Shown here: one piece after another, positions 18,547 through 27,388 of the stretch | How positions within the stretch are numbered: position 1 is the stretch's first letter | Layout of the letters: each line of letters starts with the position of its first letter | NCBI RefSeq assembly: GCF_007641235.1 | Contig: NZ_CP038157.1 | Coordinates: 2,294,001 to 2,358,000, forward strand | Direction: 5' to 3' | From: Corynebacterium sanguinis | GTDB lineage: Bacteria; Actinomycetota; Actinomycetes; Mycobacteriales; Mycobacteriaceae | Length of the DNA stretch: 64,000 nt | Program-made: the position numbers and the translations under genes | The notes under the pieces: generated by a model | Database searches by the model: none | Told to the model about the DNA's origin: nothing | Seen by the model: the letters and a program-made list of their open reading frames with translations, nothing else

Positions 18547-19272
18547 TCACCCATCCAGGACGGTAGCCTTATCAACCCAGCGAGCCAATAGACTGAAAGC
18601 CGCGAGCTGCTCCAACGCGACTTGCTCCTCACCACCGTCGTGTGGAACATGCATCCCGGGATTGCGGATAGCCGCGTACAAGCCCTCTGCAAAGGCGCGG
18701 GCACCCCGATGCAGGTTCTCAAACGTCTTACTGCCATCATTTTCCATAAGCCGAAGGCGCGGCACATTACGCTTCGGATCGTGGAGTGAAAACGCCTCGT
18801 TGAAAAGTGCTGTTTCAGATACGTCTAGGCGGTTCAGTTTCGCTTGGGTCTCTGCATTGACGCGGATGGCAGCCTGCATCACTGCTTGATGGTAGTGCCC
18901 GTGATTCCAGTAACCCTTGCCATTTTCCCACGCCCACGGATGCAGACTGGCTGCGTCTAAGTCTGGCGTGTTCTCTCCGAGCTTTTCAGCGAGTTCAGAC
19001 CGACGTTCAAGCGCTGTCTTGGCCCGGGCCGCTTGACCCCTCAGCCAGCTATACTCCTTGTCCTGGACCGGGAGTTCTTGTCTCCACCCGGGAAGCACTC
19101 GGTCAAGAATCATTTCAACGACATGGGCGCGTGCCGCAGCCTCAGTCGGCGATCCACTCATAACGGTTCCAAGGTAGGCGATGCCCGGGCCCATGTCGGG
19201 GACTACCTTCGCTGTGACTTGCAGGAACGCGTCTATCTCATTGATCGCCCACTCTGGGTCCAGCTCGGCCAT
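18547..19272 (-). CDS. TIGR02391 family protein
   Basis: 241 residues. The second half carries the TIGR02391 (Ymh) signature: NAETQAKLNRLDVSETALFN, RGARAFAEGLYAAIRNPGMH and the closing EQLAAFSLLARWVDKA. The family is common on mobile elements and beside restriction-modification systems; no activity is proven. The RNPxxH segment is reminiscent of HEPN-type motifs. ATG 19272 begins the conserved reading; the longer frame is unsupported. Confidence 0.75.
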   Translation of the reverse strand: MAELDPEWAINEIDAFLQVTAKVVPDMGPGIAYLGTVMSGSPTEAAARAHVVEMILDRVLPGWRQELPVQDKEYSWLRGQAARAKTALERRSELAEKLGENTPDLDAASLHPWAWENGKGYWNHGHYHQAVMQAAIRVNAETQAKLNRLDVSETALFNEAFSLHDPKRNVPRLRLMENDGSKTFENLHRGARAFAEGLYAAIRNPGMHVPHDGGEEQVALEQLAAFSLLARWVDKATVLDG

Positions 19273-19385
19273 GCCGCCATTATGACGTATGGGGCTGACA
19301 TGGCCGGAGAGAACTGGTCTGATACCCCCACCAGAAACACCCCGCATTGTTGCAGGCGCGCTGACGCGCGCCCACAATGGAAACC

Positions 19386-19736
19386 ATGAGCGATCCCAAC
19401 TTCACGATCCGCCAGATCACCTTCGACTGCCACGATCCCTCAAAGCTCGCCAAGTTTTGGTCCGCCGCAACCGGCTGCGAAATCGCCGCGGATTACGGCG
19501 ATTTCGTGATGGTTGATTCCACCCCGGCGCTGGGATTTCAGCGCGTTGAGGAACCGACACCTGGGAAAAACCGCATGCACGTCGACGTTGGCGGGGCGGA
19601 GCGCGAAACTTTAATAGAACGCCTCAAAGACCTAGGCGCCACCGAACTCACCACCCACGAGGCGCCGGGATTGGTGTGGACCGTCATGCAGGACCCGGAA
19701 GGCAACGAGTTCTGCGTGGGTAACCCCGGGGCCTAG
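19386..19736 (+). CDS. VOC (glyoxalase/dioxygenase-fold) family protein
   Basis: About 116 residues, one VOC domain: ITFDCHDPSKLAKFWSAATG at the start, then MHVDVGGAERETLIERLKDL and the closing MQDPEGNEFCVG. Substrate unknown; members include glyoxalases and antibiotic-resistance proteins. ATG 19386 is preferred, ATG 19377 is possible. The stop codon abuts a displaced ychF tail, so the gene closes segment C. Confidence 0.8.
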   Translation: MSDPNFTIRQITFDCHDPSKLAKFWSAATGCEIAADYGDFVMVDSTPALGFQRVEEPTPGKNRMHVDVGGAERETLIERLKDLGATELTTHEAPGLVWTVMQDPEGNEFCVGNPGA

Positions 19737-19760
19737 CTACACGTTGAACTTAAACTCGAC
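19737..19760 (-). repeat. displaced ychF 3' end 4 (old attachment site)
   Basis: The minus strand reads V-E-F-K-F-N-V-stop starting at the base after the VOC stop. The adjoining 26 bases closely match those beside the 5417 copy (frame VTLQRHT versus VTLQLHT), showing that two insertions shared the same element terminus. Confidence 0.72.
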
Positions 19761-19818
19761 GGTATGTCGTTGCAAAGTTACTCCCTCTCGTTAACACCAT
19801 CAAAAGGAGTGTTATCCA

Positions 19819-20067
19819 ATGAAAGCGTTCGGCTTCTTAAGCTTCGGGCATTACGCCTTCGGCAGCTAGCGCGGGCCATCTGCGGAAAAGATCGCCAAGA
19901 CTCATCTGGAGATCACCCAGGCTGCGGACGAAATCGGCGTGAACAACGCGTCCTTCCGAGTCCACCACTTCGCGCTGCAGGCCTCCGCCCCGATGCCGCT
20001 GCTGTGTGCTGTCGCGGCCACCACCAAAAACATCGAGGTGGGCACCGGCGGCATCGACATGCGCTAG
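19819..20067 (+). pseudogene. LLM-class flavin-dependent oxidoreductase remnant
   Basis: About 83 codons matching the N-terminus of luciferase-like monooxygenases: MKAFGFLSFGHYAFG, EITQAADEIGVNNASFRVHHFA and the IEVGTGGIDMR segment. A TAG interrupts codon 17 where the family has Gln, and the frame ends after about a quarter of normal length, where the mercury module begins. Confidence 0.85.
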
Positions 20068-20110
20068 CGCATATCGGGGTTGTAGCGTTTGAGTCATTGA
20101 CTCCCGTCGT

Positions 20111-20500
20111 CTACAAGTACCTACACACTTGATCGGGGCTGCACGTTTCAGGGTCCGGGTGCGCGGCGTCCTGTCTGAGGTCCGCGATAGTGTCGCGCAG
20201 CACGGAGAGCTGCGCGATCTGCTGCTCGATCTCAGCGAGGCGCACGTCAAGCAGGTCGCGCACGTGCTCGCAGGGCGCATGGCCGCCGTCGCGGATGTCG
20301 AGGATCTGGCGGATCTGGGCGAGGGTGAGGCCCGCGGCCTGGCCGCGGTGGACGAAGTCGATCCGAGCGACCGTCTCGGGCGCGTAGTCGCGGTATCCGG
20401 ACGGCGTGCGCTCGGTCGGGGGCAGAAGGCCCTGTTCCTCGTAGAAGCGAAGGGTCTTCGCGGTAGTGCCCGCCCTCTCGGCGAGTTCTCCGATCCGCAT
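20111..20500 (-). CDS. merR: MerR-family regulator of the mercury genes
   Basis: 129 residues. N-terminal winged helix MRIGELAERAGTTAKTLRFYEE, a dimerisation helix, then three cysteines (APCEHVRD, ETCSPDQVC) placed like the Hg(II) ligands of MerR. It would repress, and with Hg(II) activate, the divergent merA promoter. It lies divergent to merA with a typical MerR operator between. Confidence 0.85.
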   Translation of the reverse strand: MRIGELAERAGTTAKTLRFYEEQGLLPPTERTPSGYRDYAPETVARIDFVHRGQAAGLTLAQIRQILDIRDGGHAPCEHVRDLLDVRLAEIEQQIAQLSVLRDTIADLRQDAAHPDPETCSPDQVCRYL

Positions 20501-20524
20501 TGCTGTCTCCCTCCGTGGCCGCGC

Positions 20525-20556
20525 TTGACCTTCCCCTGCACTGGAAGGTCCAGTAT
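20525..20556 (+). promoter_or_regulatory. merA promoter with MerR operator
   Basis: TTGACC at 20525-20530, a long spacer of about 20 bases, then CAGTAT. The spacer holds the dyad ACCTTCC (20528-20534) and GGAAGGT (20543-20549). An overlong spacer with a dyad in it is the hallmark of promoters untwisted by MerR. Confidence 0.8.
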
Positions 20557-20598
20557 GGCTGAGACAGAGCAGAAAGCCAAGAGTTGACAGGAGCAGCG

Positions 20599-22023
20599 AT
20601 GCCTACGAAGTACGATCTCGCCATCATCGGATCGGGAGGCGGCGCGTTCGCCGCTGCGATCCGCGCCAGCACGCTCGGGAAGTCGGTGGTGATGATCGAG
20701 CGTGGCACGCTCGGCGGCACCTGCGTGAACACGGGCTGCGTGCCGTCGAAGGCCCTCATCGCCGCCGCCGATGCACGGCACGTCGCCGCCGACGCCGCCG
20801 ACCGGTTCCCGGGGATCGCGACGACTGCAGGCCCAGTGGACATGCCCGCGCTGATCGCCGGGAAGCAGGCGTTGGTCGAGACGATGCGGGGCGAGAAGTA
20901 CGCCGACGTCGCCGATTCATACGGGTGGCACGTCCGGCGGGGAGACGCCGGGTTCGCGGGCACCCCGGACGCGCCGGTGTTGGAGGTCACCGCCGCAGAC
21001 GGAGCGGTCGAGACGATCGAGGCCGAGCACTACCTGGTCGCCACCGGTGCGCGGCCGTGGTCTCCGCCGATCGACGGCCTAGACGAGGCCGGGTACCTGA
21101 CCTCGACCACGGCGATGGACCTGACCGAGGTCCCCGAGTCAATGCTGGTGCTCGGCGGCGGCTACGTCGCCCTGGAGCAGACGCAGCTGTTCGCCCGCCT
21201 CGGCTCCCAGGTCACGCTGCTGGTGCGGTCCCGGCTCGCGTCGAAGGAGGAGCCGGAGGTGTCCCGGACACTGCAGGAGGTGTTCGCCGACGAGGGCATC
21301 CGGGTGGTCCGCCGCGCGGTGCCGACCCGGGTGTCCCGGGACGCGGCGACCGGGCAGGTCGTGGTTACCGCGGACGTGTCCGGCGGCTCGCAGGAGTTCC
21401 GCGCCGACCAGGTGCTCGTCGCCTTCGGACGCCGTCCCGTCACCGACGGCTTGAACCTCGATGCGGTCGGGGTGAAGACCGGGGACTCCGGCGAGGTGGT
21501 CGTCTCCGACCATCTGCAGTCGTCGAACCCGCGGATCTGGGCCGCGGGCGACGTGACCGGGCACCCGGAGTTCGTCTACGTCGCGGCCCACCACGGCACC
21601 CTCGTCGCCGAGAACGCGTTCGCCGACGCCGACCGGTCCGTCGACTACTCCCATCTGCCGCGGGTGACGTTCACCGGACCGGCGATCGGCGCGGTCGGGA
21701 TGACCGAGAAGGAGGTCGTCGCCGCGGGGATCCGCTGCGACTGCCGCGTGCTGCCCCTGGAGTATGTGCCCCGGGCGGTGATCAACCGCGACACCCGCGG
21801 GTTCATCAAGATCGTCGTGAACGCCGATACGAGCGAGATCCTCGGCCTCACCGCCGTCGCCAAGGACGCCGGGGAACTCGCCGCCGCAGGCGTCCACGTG
21901 CTCGGCAAGACCATCGCCGAAGTCGCCGACGCCTGGGCCCCCTACCTGACCATGACCGAAGGCATCCGGATCGCCGCGAAGTCCTTCACCACCGACCCGT
22001 CACTGCTCTCGTGCTGCGCATGA
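20599..22023 (+). CDS. merA: mercuric reductase
   Basis: 474-residue FAD/NADPH disulfide oxidoreductase that reduces Hg(II) to volatile Hg(0). The N-terminal FAD motif GSGGGAFAAAIRA, redox-active Cys42 and Cys47 in GTCVNTGCVPSK, and the terminal Cys-Cys pair (LLSCCA) are all present. The N-terminal HMA domain of some MerAs is absent; the length fits short actinobacterial forms. ATG 20599 follows an AGGAG site at 20588-20592. Confidence 0.95.
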   Translation: MPTKYDLAIIGSGGGAFAAAIRASTLGKSVVMIERGTLGGTCVNTGCVPSKALIAAADARHVAADAADRFPGIATTAGPVDMPALIAGKQALVETMRGEKYADVADSYGWHVRRGDAGFAGTPDAPVLEVTAADGAVETIEAEHYLVATGARPWSPPIDGLDEAGYLTSTTAMDLTEVPESMLVLGGGYVALEQTQLFARLGSQVTLLVRSRLASKEEPEVSRTLQEVFADEGIRVVRRAVPTRVSRDAATGQVVVTADVSGGSQEFRADQVLVAFGRRPVTDGLNLDAVGVKTGDSGEVVVSDHLQSSNPRIWAAGDVTGHPEFVYVAAHHGTLVAENAFADADRSVDYSHLPRVTFTGPAIGAVGMTEKEVVAAGIRCDCRVLPLEYVPRAVINRDTRGFIKIVVNADTSEILGLTAVAKDAGELAAAGVHVLGKTIAEVADAWAPYLTMTEGIRIAAKSFTTDPSLLSCCA

Positions 22024-22072
22024 ACGGCAACGCATGCAATCGGGGAGATCTCATCCGGAAGAGGTGCAGACG

Positions 22073-22375
22073 ATGAGCGCCGATCACGACCGCGACGAAC
22101 GGCGCGCCGGTCCCATCGTCGCCGCAGGGACCGGGCTGCTCCTACTGGCATGCTGCGCGCTTCCGTTGCTGCTCTGCTGCGGCCTGCCGCTCATCGCGGC
22201 GGGCGGAGCACTCGCAGGCGTCGGAGGGCTCCTCGGCAATCCCTGGATCATCGGTGCCGGGATCGCCGTCGCGATGGCCGTCACGGCCGGGATGCTCGTC
22301 AGGCTACGGCGGCGGCACCGAGGCCGCAGGACTGGCTGCTGCGAAAATCCTTCGACTGCTGATCGGAACCGGTAG
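22073..22375 (+). CDS. small cysteine-pair membrane protein, probable mercury transporter
   Basis: About 100 residues with two or three membrane helices. The first helix holds two cysteine pairs (LLLACCALPLLLCCGLP) and the tail has another (RTGCCEN), as in MerT/MerC-type carriers that bring Hg(II) to MerA. It does not clearly match a named subfamily. It begins 49 bases after merA on the same strand, so it is in the mer operon. Confidence 0.65.
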   Translation: MSADHDRDERRAGPIVAAGTGLLLLACCALPLLLCCGLPLIAAGGALAGVGGLLGNPWIIGAGIAVAMAVTAGMLVRLRRRHRGRRTGCCENPSTADRNR

Positions 22376-22393
22376 CTCGATCGGATCCAGCCA

Positions 22394-23281
22394 TCACCGC
22401 CAACGGGGCCACCTCGGCATCCCGCGGCCCTTCCAAGTCTCCACGAGACCGGCGACCCAGCGGACGGACGCGAAGAGTCCGTAGCCGGCCCCGGCGAGGC
22501 CCATGGAGACCACGAGCCAGCGACCGATCCCGATCCACACGCTCCCGTCCACGTCGAGGGCCCACTGAGCGCCCGTGATAAGCCCGGCGACGGCCATCCA
22601 AACACCCGCGACGATGACTGCGACCGGCAGCAGCGCGAGGCACATCGACGCGGCGACAGACCAAAGCTGACGGGCCTCCAGCTTCGCCGTTGTGGCGATG
22701 ATCTTTTCGGCCCGCTCGTTCGCGGCGTCAATCTTGGCTGTTGCCACGGCCCCGGCGTCGGCAGCGGCCCTCTCGATCGACTGCACAGCCTGATCCCGGG
22801 CCGTGCTGATCGCGCTCGTCGCCTCGGCGCTGGCTTGGGTGATCGACTCCCGCCAGGCCTTCTGCGCACCGTTCGCGGCCCGCTCGAACTTAGCCCGGCT
22901 CTCATCGAGATGCTTGGCGGCAGCCTCGGACTTAGAGGCTGAGCCCTTCAGACTCTCCCCGTTGAGGTTCACGCTCATACCCGCGAGAGTGGACGCGATT
23001 CCGGCGAGCAGTTCGCTGTTCTCGTTCGACTCCGGCGGCGGCGACGTTGAGGTCAGCTGATGCGAGATCGCGGAGAGCTGCTTCTCCTGCTCCTCGCTGT
23101 CCACCTTCACGAACCCCGCGAGCTTCTTCTGCTGCTCGGTCAGCGTGGCGATCCTCGTATTCTGCGCCTCGACGGCGGCGAGGATCGAGGTCAACAGCTC
23201 CATCGTCTCCGGACTGCCGAGCGGCTGCGGCGACTGCACGGGCCCGTTCTGCTGCTTCAGCCTGTCGAGCGCTGCGCTCAT
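22394..23281 (-). CDS. MobB-like coiled-coil membrane protein, overlaps the relaxase gene
   Basis: 295 residues. A long coiled coil (EQQKKLAGF, then alanine-rich helices) is followed by hydrophobic segments (MCLALLPVAVIVAGVWMAV and further on VVSMGLAGAGYGLF). Its first 350 bases lie in a different frame inside the relaxase gene, as RSF1010 mobB lies within mobA. The counterpart at 33330 has the same start (ALDR(L/I)KQ) and a similar MCLALLP segment. It probably helps relaxosome or transfer-channel contact. Confidence 0.7.
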   Translation of the reverse strand: MSAALDRLKQQNGPVQSPQPLGSPETMELLTSILAAVEAQNTRIATLTEQQKKLAGFVKVDSEEQEKQLSAISHQLTSTSPPPESNENSELLAGIASTLAGMSVNLNGESLKGSASKSEAAAKHLDESRAKFERAANGAQKAWRESITQASAEATSAISTARDQAVQSIERAAADAGAVATAKIDAANERAEKIIATTAKLEARQLWSVAASMCLALLPVAVIVAGVWMAVAGLITGAQWALDVDGSVWIGIGRWLVVSMGLAGAGYGLFASVRWVAGLVETWKGRGMPRWPRWR

Positions 23282-24155
23282 GTTCCTGCTCCATCTGCTG
23301 CTGGTGGTAGTCGAAGAACGCCTGCGCGCCCTCCGGGGTGAAGTCCGCCGAGAGTGCGCTCGTGCGCTTGCGGCGCTCGGCACGCCCGGACTCGCCGCGG
23401 CGGTCCTCGATGTAGAGCGTCCAGGTCTCCTGCCCGGCGCGTTTGCCCTTCTTGCTGACGGGGCTGTGCAGCCGCATCCGTGGCACCCGATCCCCGTCAT
23501 CACCGAGCTGCTGGTTCTGCTCCTCGATCACCGAGACCAGACCGGCCTTGTCCACCGCGCGGGGATCGGCCAGTGCGGCGCTCATCCGGTCGCCCATCTC
23601 GCGGTCGAGCGACCCCTCGGCGAAGTCTTCGCGGCGCAGCTCCCAGTCCTTCGGCGCGTGCTCCAGCCGCTTCACGACCGAGAGCCCGTGCTCTCGCATC
23701 AGCTCGTCGTTCGCCGACTGCACGCCCTTCTGATTCCCGGCCTTGCGGTCGTGGAACGTGCGATAGTCCGAGAGCGCCTTTCCCGTGCGGTTGTTGTGAT
23801 TGAGAACCAAAATATGGTTGTGCGGCTTCTTTCCCCGCCCATCCACGTGACTGACGACGAGGCAGTCGGAATCCGGGTGCATCTTCTTGGCGAGCTGGTA
23901 GCCCAGGTCGTACACCCGCTGCACGTGTTCGGGGTTCTTCGGGTCGAACTCCTCGTCGCTGAACGACTGGCGGTAGTGCAGCGCCTCGACCTCGCGCGTC
24001 GTGTTCTGCGTGAGCGCCCGTGCGCGCGCCGAGAACGCGCCGGGGCCTCCCGGCACTTCGCACGTGATCGCGACGCCCCGCTCGTCCTCCTTCCCGCGGA
24101 TATAGTGCTCGGTGTCGGCGGCGCTGGTGCTCGGGCTGTAGTGGGTGGTGCTCAT
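22932..24155 (-). CDS. mobilization relaxase of the mercury segment
   Basis: 407 residues. A relaxase/mobilisation nuclease domain (PF03432 type) with metal-binding histidines in VSHVDGRGKKPHNHILVLNH (103, 112, 114, 120). A long acidic/basic C-terminal tail lies where the MobB-like gene overlaps. It would nick at an oriT to start transfer. It starts by a 4-base ATGA overlap with mobC. Only distantly like the relaxase at 32507. Because mobC is cut, the module is probably not functional. Confidence 0.8.
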   Translation of the reverse strand: MSTTHYSPSTSAADTEHYIRGKEDERGVAITCEVPGGPGAFSARARALTQNTTREVEALHYRQSFSDEEFDPKNPEHVQRVYDLGYQLAKKMHPDSDCLVVSHVDGRGKKPHNHILVLNHNNRTGKALSDYRTFHDRKAGNQKGVQSANDELMREHGLSVVKRLEHAPKDWELRREDFAEGSLDREMGDRMSAALADPRAVDKAGLVSVIEEQNQQLGDDGDRVPRMRLHSPVSKKGKRAGQETWTLYIEDRRGESGRAERRKRTSALSADFTPEGAQAFFDYHQQQMEQEHERSARQAEAAERARAVAAAARQSGDDGAVDLDPRRRRGAEYEDRHADRAAEEARGVREGGQRGAGEAALRDLASADLNVAAAGVEREQRTARRNRVHSRGYEREPQRGESEGLSL

Positions 24156-24460
24156 GCGACCGTCCGATCCCCGAGCAGGGCGCGGACCTCGCGCAGCAGC
24201 TCGATCAGCTCGGGCACCTCCGACGACAGCGCCACCGCCTCACCGGCACGTGCCCGGTGGTCCAGGTCGTTGACGTTGATCGCCAGCGGGCGGATCTGCG
24301 CGGCCAGCTCGCGCGCGTCCGCCGACGCCTGCACACGCGCCTCGACCCCGAGCAGGTGCGCGGCCACGGCGGCGTCCAACTCCTCGCTCCGAGAGGCGTG
24401 GAGGGCATCGCGTACGACGGTCCGCACCCACGTGCTCGGAGCCAGCCCGAGCCGCTCGCG
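24152..24460 (-). pseudogene. MobC-like accessory protein, 5' end truncated
   Basis: From the relaxase outward the product reads RERLGLAPSTWVRTVVRDAL to ALLGDRTVA, a MobC-like ribbon-helix protein similar to the end of the gene at 31830. At 24460/24461 the sequence changes abruptly into the duplicated coiled-coil gene. The open frame that continues to 24634 is antisense to that gene and is not real mobC. Confidence 0.75.
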
Positions 24461-25384
24461 GAAATCAAGGAGTATTTGGAGGTTATCAATGAGAAGCTCG
24501 ACGTTCTCCTTCGCCAGCGCAGAATTGATGCGCTGGCCCAGCTTGGCGGTATCCAGTACACGATTGAAGAAGCTGACTAACTCTACCGACGCGATAACAG
24601 CGTTTCGGCAACCACTTGGTCGAAGGTCGCCCACCTAGGATCAGAGCTGAATGGCATCGAGTCTTACGCCATCGAACAACTCGATGACGCAGTTGATCGA
24701 CTTCGGAAGCAGAAGAACAACTCCAAGAAACTTGAAACCCTCCTAGCTGGGTTGAAAGGCGATCTGCCGCTTTGGCTGGGTGTGGCTGCTCGGAGCATCT
24801 ACCTCCATGATCGGATGTATGTCTTGGAGATCGCCCACGTGAACGAGTTTGAGCCCCGCCAGCTGGATTCTCACCGAGAGGGAATCCACGACGCGCGCAA
24901 GGATCGATTGGAATCGACCACCCGACGTCTGCTCGAGATGGATACAGCCGTCCGTGAGACAGCCAAGTTGAGCAATCAGGTCTGGGTGACCAACCCGATT
25001 CGCGCACGCCACATCACTGCTCACGCGAACAGTATTCACGACATTATTAGTGTGTTCGCGCAGCATGTGCGGATGAGTGTGGAGGATGCGGAACGTCTCC
25101 AGGTCCAAGGCTGGCGTCAATCTGTGATGTCGCTAGCGGGAGACACGGTCGATGCCGCGAACCGCGCCCGTCAGTCAGCGGTGGATCAGGCGCAGAAGGC
25201 CACCGAGAAAATTCGCGACATGAACGACGACCGGCTGCTTGCGAAGGCCGCTGAAATCGAAGCCCGGCGGGAGAAAAAGGAGAAAAGAGCTCTCGAATCA
25301 ACCGACGACGAAGATCAATCTGCGACAGAAACCCGCACAACGCGACGCGGTTTACGTTTCCGTCGAGACGAGAAGAAAGCATAG
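24461..25384 (+). pseudogene. coiled-coil protein copy 2, truncated and with a nonsense codon
   Basis: Close copy of codons 134-440 of the gene at 15902. The first 133 codons are missing at the junction with mobC. A GAA codon of copy 1 is TAA at 24578-24580. After that the frame stays open to 25384, ending GLRFRRDEKKA. The decay is recent because the rest is well preserved. Confidence 0.85.
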
Positions 25385-25413
25385 AGGTTTTCTCCACGAG
25401 ATAGGTAGCAGTT

Positions 25414-25618
25414 ATGTTCCTGAGAATCCGTTTGAGCAGCGAGGAAGCATCACTCGTAACGAAGCTTGCGCGTGCTGAGGGCGTAACTGTTTCCGAGCTT
25501 TGCTCGATCCGCCATCGCGGAAAGAATCGAAGATCTGCAGGAACTTCGCTCAGCCGTCGAGATTGACTCCGGTAGGAAGTTCACGATGGATGAGATTTAC
25601 CGGGAGGTCGGTCGCTGA
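25414..25618 (+). pseudogene. frameshifted ribbon-helix-helix antitoxin remnant
   Basis: Frame 1 starts MFLRIRLSSEEASLVTKLAR, a typical RHH antitoxin start. An extra T near 25500 shifts the frame; the next frame continues ARSAIAERIEDLQELRSAVE to the EVGR stop. No toxin gene follows. Confidence 0.6.
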
Positions 25619-25687
25619 GACTTACGTTGCAACTGGGCTGCGGTCTGGGTTGGTTGACGCAGGACGCAAGAACGTAGTATGGGCGGC

Positions 25688-26131
25688 ATGCAGGACTTGA
25701 CCATCGCGCCCGGCCCGGGGATCCCCGGCGGCCTCGTCGTCGCCGCGGCGGACCTGTCGGAGTGGTTCGCGAAGGCATCGGGCCCGGGCGGCCAGGGCGT
25801 CAACACCACCGACAGTAAGGTGCAGCTCTCCATCGACATCGCGGAATGCGCATCGCTTTCCGACACTCAACGCCGCCGCGCCCTCCACAACCTCGAACAC
25901 CGCCTGGACGGCACGGTGCTCACCGTGAGCGCATCGACGCAGCGGTCGCAGGTCCGCAACCGTGCCGAGGCGCGGGAACGCATGGCCATCTTGTTGCGCG
26001 AGGCGCTCGCCCCACCGCCTCCCCCGCGGCGGAAAACGAAGCCGACGCGCGGCTCGGTGCGGCGCCGTCTCGAAGCGAAGAAGCGGCGCTCGGAGTTGAA
26101 GTCGACGAGGCGTAAGCCCCAGCTGCCGTAG
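25688..26131 (+). CDS. arfB: ArfB-like peptidyl-tRNA hydrolase (copy 2, intact)
   Basis: 147 residues. It has the catalytic GGQ in SGPGGQGVNTTDSKVQL at about residues 37-39 and a basic C-terminus (RRKTKPTRGSVRRRLEAKKR) that reaches into the mRNA tunnel of stalled ribosomes. It releases nascent chains from non-stop complexes. Copy 1 at 17244 is frameshifted, so this is the only working copy here. ATG 25688 matches the copy-1 start; ATG 25679 is also in frame. Confidence 0.88.
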   Translation: MQDLTIAPGPGIPGGLVVAAADLSEWFAKASGPGGQGVNTTDSKVQLSIDIAECASLSDTQRRRALHNLEHRLDGTVLTVSASTQRSQVRNRAEARERMAILLREALAPPPPPRRKTKPTRGSVRRRLEAKKRRSELKSTRRKPQLP

Positions 26132-26281
26132 ATCGGGTCGACGCTGCCCCGCCTACGCAGTCATAGAACGAGCCGATGCGACCACCATCCCCATAACCGA
26201 TGATCGGGTAACGAAACCTACTATCCCACACATCTATGTGCGAAGATGAAGCGGAGATTCGCTCCGAGATTTAGGTTAATC

Positions 26282-27097
26282 ATGGGATTTTTCGCACGAC
26301 TTTTTGGCAACAAACAAACTTCCGAGAAACCGGCCAAACACAGCGTCCGAGGAAACGCCAGGTTAGCGCCATGGCCACAGAAACCGTTGGAAAAAACTCT
26401 CGAGCTACCCGACGAGTCCGGTTTCACTCTTTACGTCTACGATGATTCCGCCTTCTCTTCAGCAAAATATGGAGACGACATCCAGGTCGAGTTCTTCGCT
26501 GGGGAAGCCTATTTGAAAAGTAAGAAGTCCGGCTCAGAAATCGATACTCGAGAATCGGACGCTGTCTGCCTACTCCATCGAGGCCACCCCGTAGGAGTCA
26601 TCTTCTTCGGCAAAGAGCATGCTAAATTCGCCTACACCGATGGGATCCGGCTCCTCGCAAACGCGACCGTCGGGGAAAAGCTCCCCGAACACGGCAACAT
26701 ACGCGGTCTCACGATCCACTTACCCGATTCTTGGACCAAGACCCGCCGACTCATTGAAAACTATGAGCTGAACAAAAGGATTCCTGGCACCGCTCAAACG
26801 ATTCTTTTTAACGAATGGGACGAAGACGATCACGAGCAACTCCGCGATAGAGCGAAATGGGTGTTCGAAGACGCCAATTTAGAATATTTACCTGTCCCGA
26901 AAGGCTCTTCGGCTAAACCACACATCATCGCTACCTCGACAGATGGGCGGAAGATTTTCCGCCTCACAGCCCGCAATTCGGCGTATCGAGAGGTTACCTC
27001 AGCCATGGAATCATCCAGCAACTATGTGATTTTGGCGAAACGTCACGAAAGTTACGAGGGTTTGGTCGGGTACCGCATTCAGCTAGCCCATTGGTGA
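26282..27097 (+). CDS. hypothetical protein, lower-GC cargo
   Basis: 271 residues, not recognised. The start GFFARLFGNKQTSEKP looks like the common leader of small actinobacterial unknowns. The body is soluble and mixed alpha/beta (FTLYVYDDSAFSSAKYGDDI, GVIFFGKEHAKFAYTDGIRL). AT-rich codons stand out from its neighbours, suggesting transfer. ATG 26282 is preferred over 26246. Confidence 0.6.
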   Translation: MGFFARLFGNKQTSEKPAKHSVRGNARLAPWPQKPLEKTLELPDESGFTLYVYDDSAFSSAKYGDDIQVEFFAGEAYLKSKKSGSEIDTRESDAVCLLHRGHPVGVIFFGKEHAKFAYTDGIRLLANATVGEKLPEHGNIRGLTIHLPDSWTKTRRLIENYELNKRIPGTAQTILFNEWDEDDHEQLRDRAKWVFEDANLEYLPVPKGSSAKPHIIATSTDGRKIFRLTARNSAYREVTSAMESSSNYVILAKRHESYEGLVGYRIQLAHW

Positions 27098-27140
27098 AGC
27101 AGAGAAGCCCAAAAACCCGTAGTTCGCTATTTGCCAACCT

Positions 27141-27290
27141 GTGAGCGAGGCGCAAATTGACAGGTGGGTTACCGAAGCCGAAAACGGTTACGACGTGGAG
27201 ACGCTGCGCCGACGAGGCATTAAAGAACGCAATCTAAAATGGAGGTCCGACGGAGCGCGACCAAGCACGGCATCGAGCCCCGACGCGTAA
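27141..27290 (+). pseudogene. truncated ribbon-helix-helix antitoxin N-terminus
   Basis: 49 codons from GTG 27141: SEAQIDRWVTEAENGYDVET and LRRRG, as at the start of RHH antitoxins. The expected DNA-binding and C-terminal parts are missing. The stop codon abuts the displaced ychF tail at 27291, so integration may have cut it. Confidence 0.5.
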
Positions 27291-27339
27291 CTACACGTTA
27301 AACTTGAACTCGACCACGTTACGGACGGCACTTACGTCT
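27291..27339. other. attL-like left end of the integrated element
   Basis: Positions 27291-27314 are a displaced ychF 3' end (VEFKFNV-stop on the minus strand). AACTCGACCACGT (27307-27319) repeats at 44808-44820 with one mismatch. GGACGGCACTTACGTCT (27323-27339) is, in inverted orientation, 15 of 17 bases identical to 44789-44805. Direct core plus inverted arms fits attL/attR of a large serine recombinase. Confidence 0.78.
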
Positions 27340-27388
27340 AACGTCATGAACTTTACGCTCTCAACTGCCAACACGCGCCCTACCTTGC

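Noticed and set aside
24461..24634. Apparent N-terminal extension of mobC
   Set aside because: It is the antisense of the duplicated coiled-coil gene; MobC similarity starts only at 24460.
5417..27314. VEFKFNV repeats as transcription terminators or REP elements
   Set aside because: They form no stem-loop, share one orientation and match the YchF coding end, so attachment-site relics explain them better.
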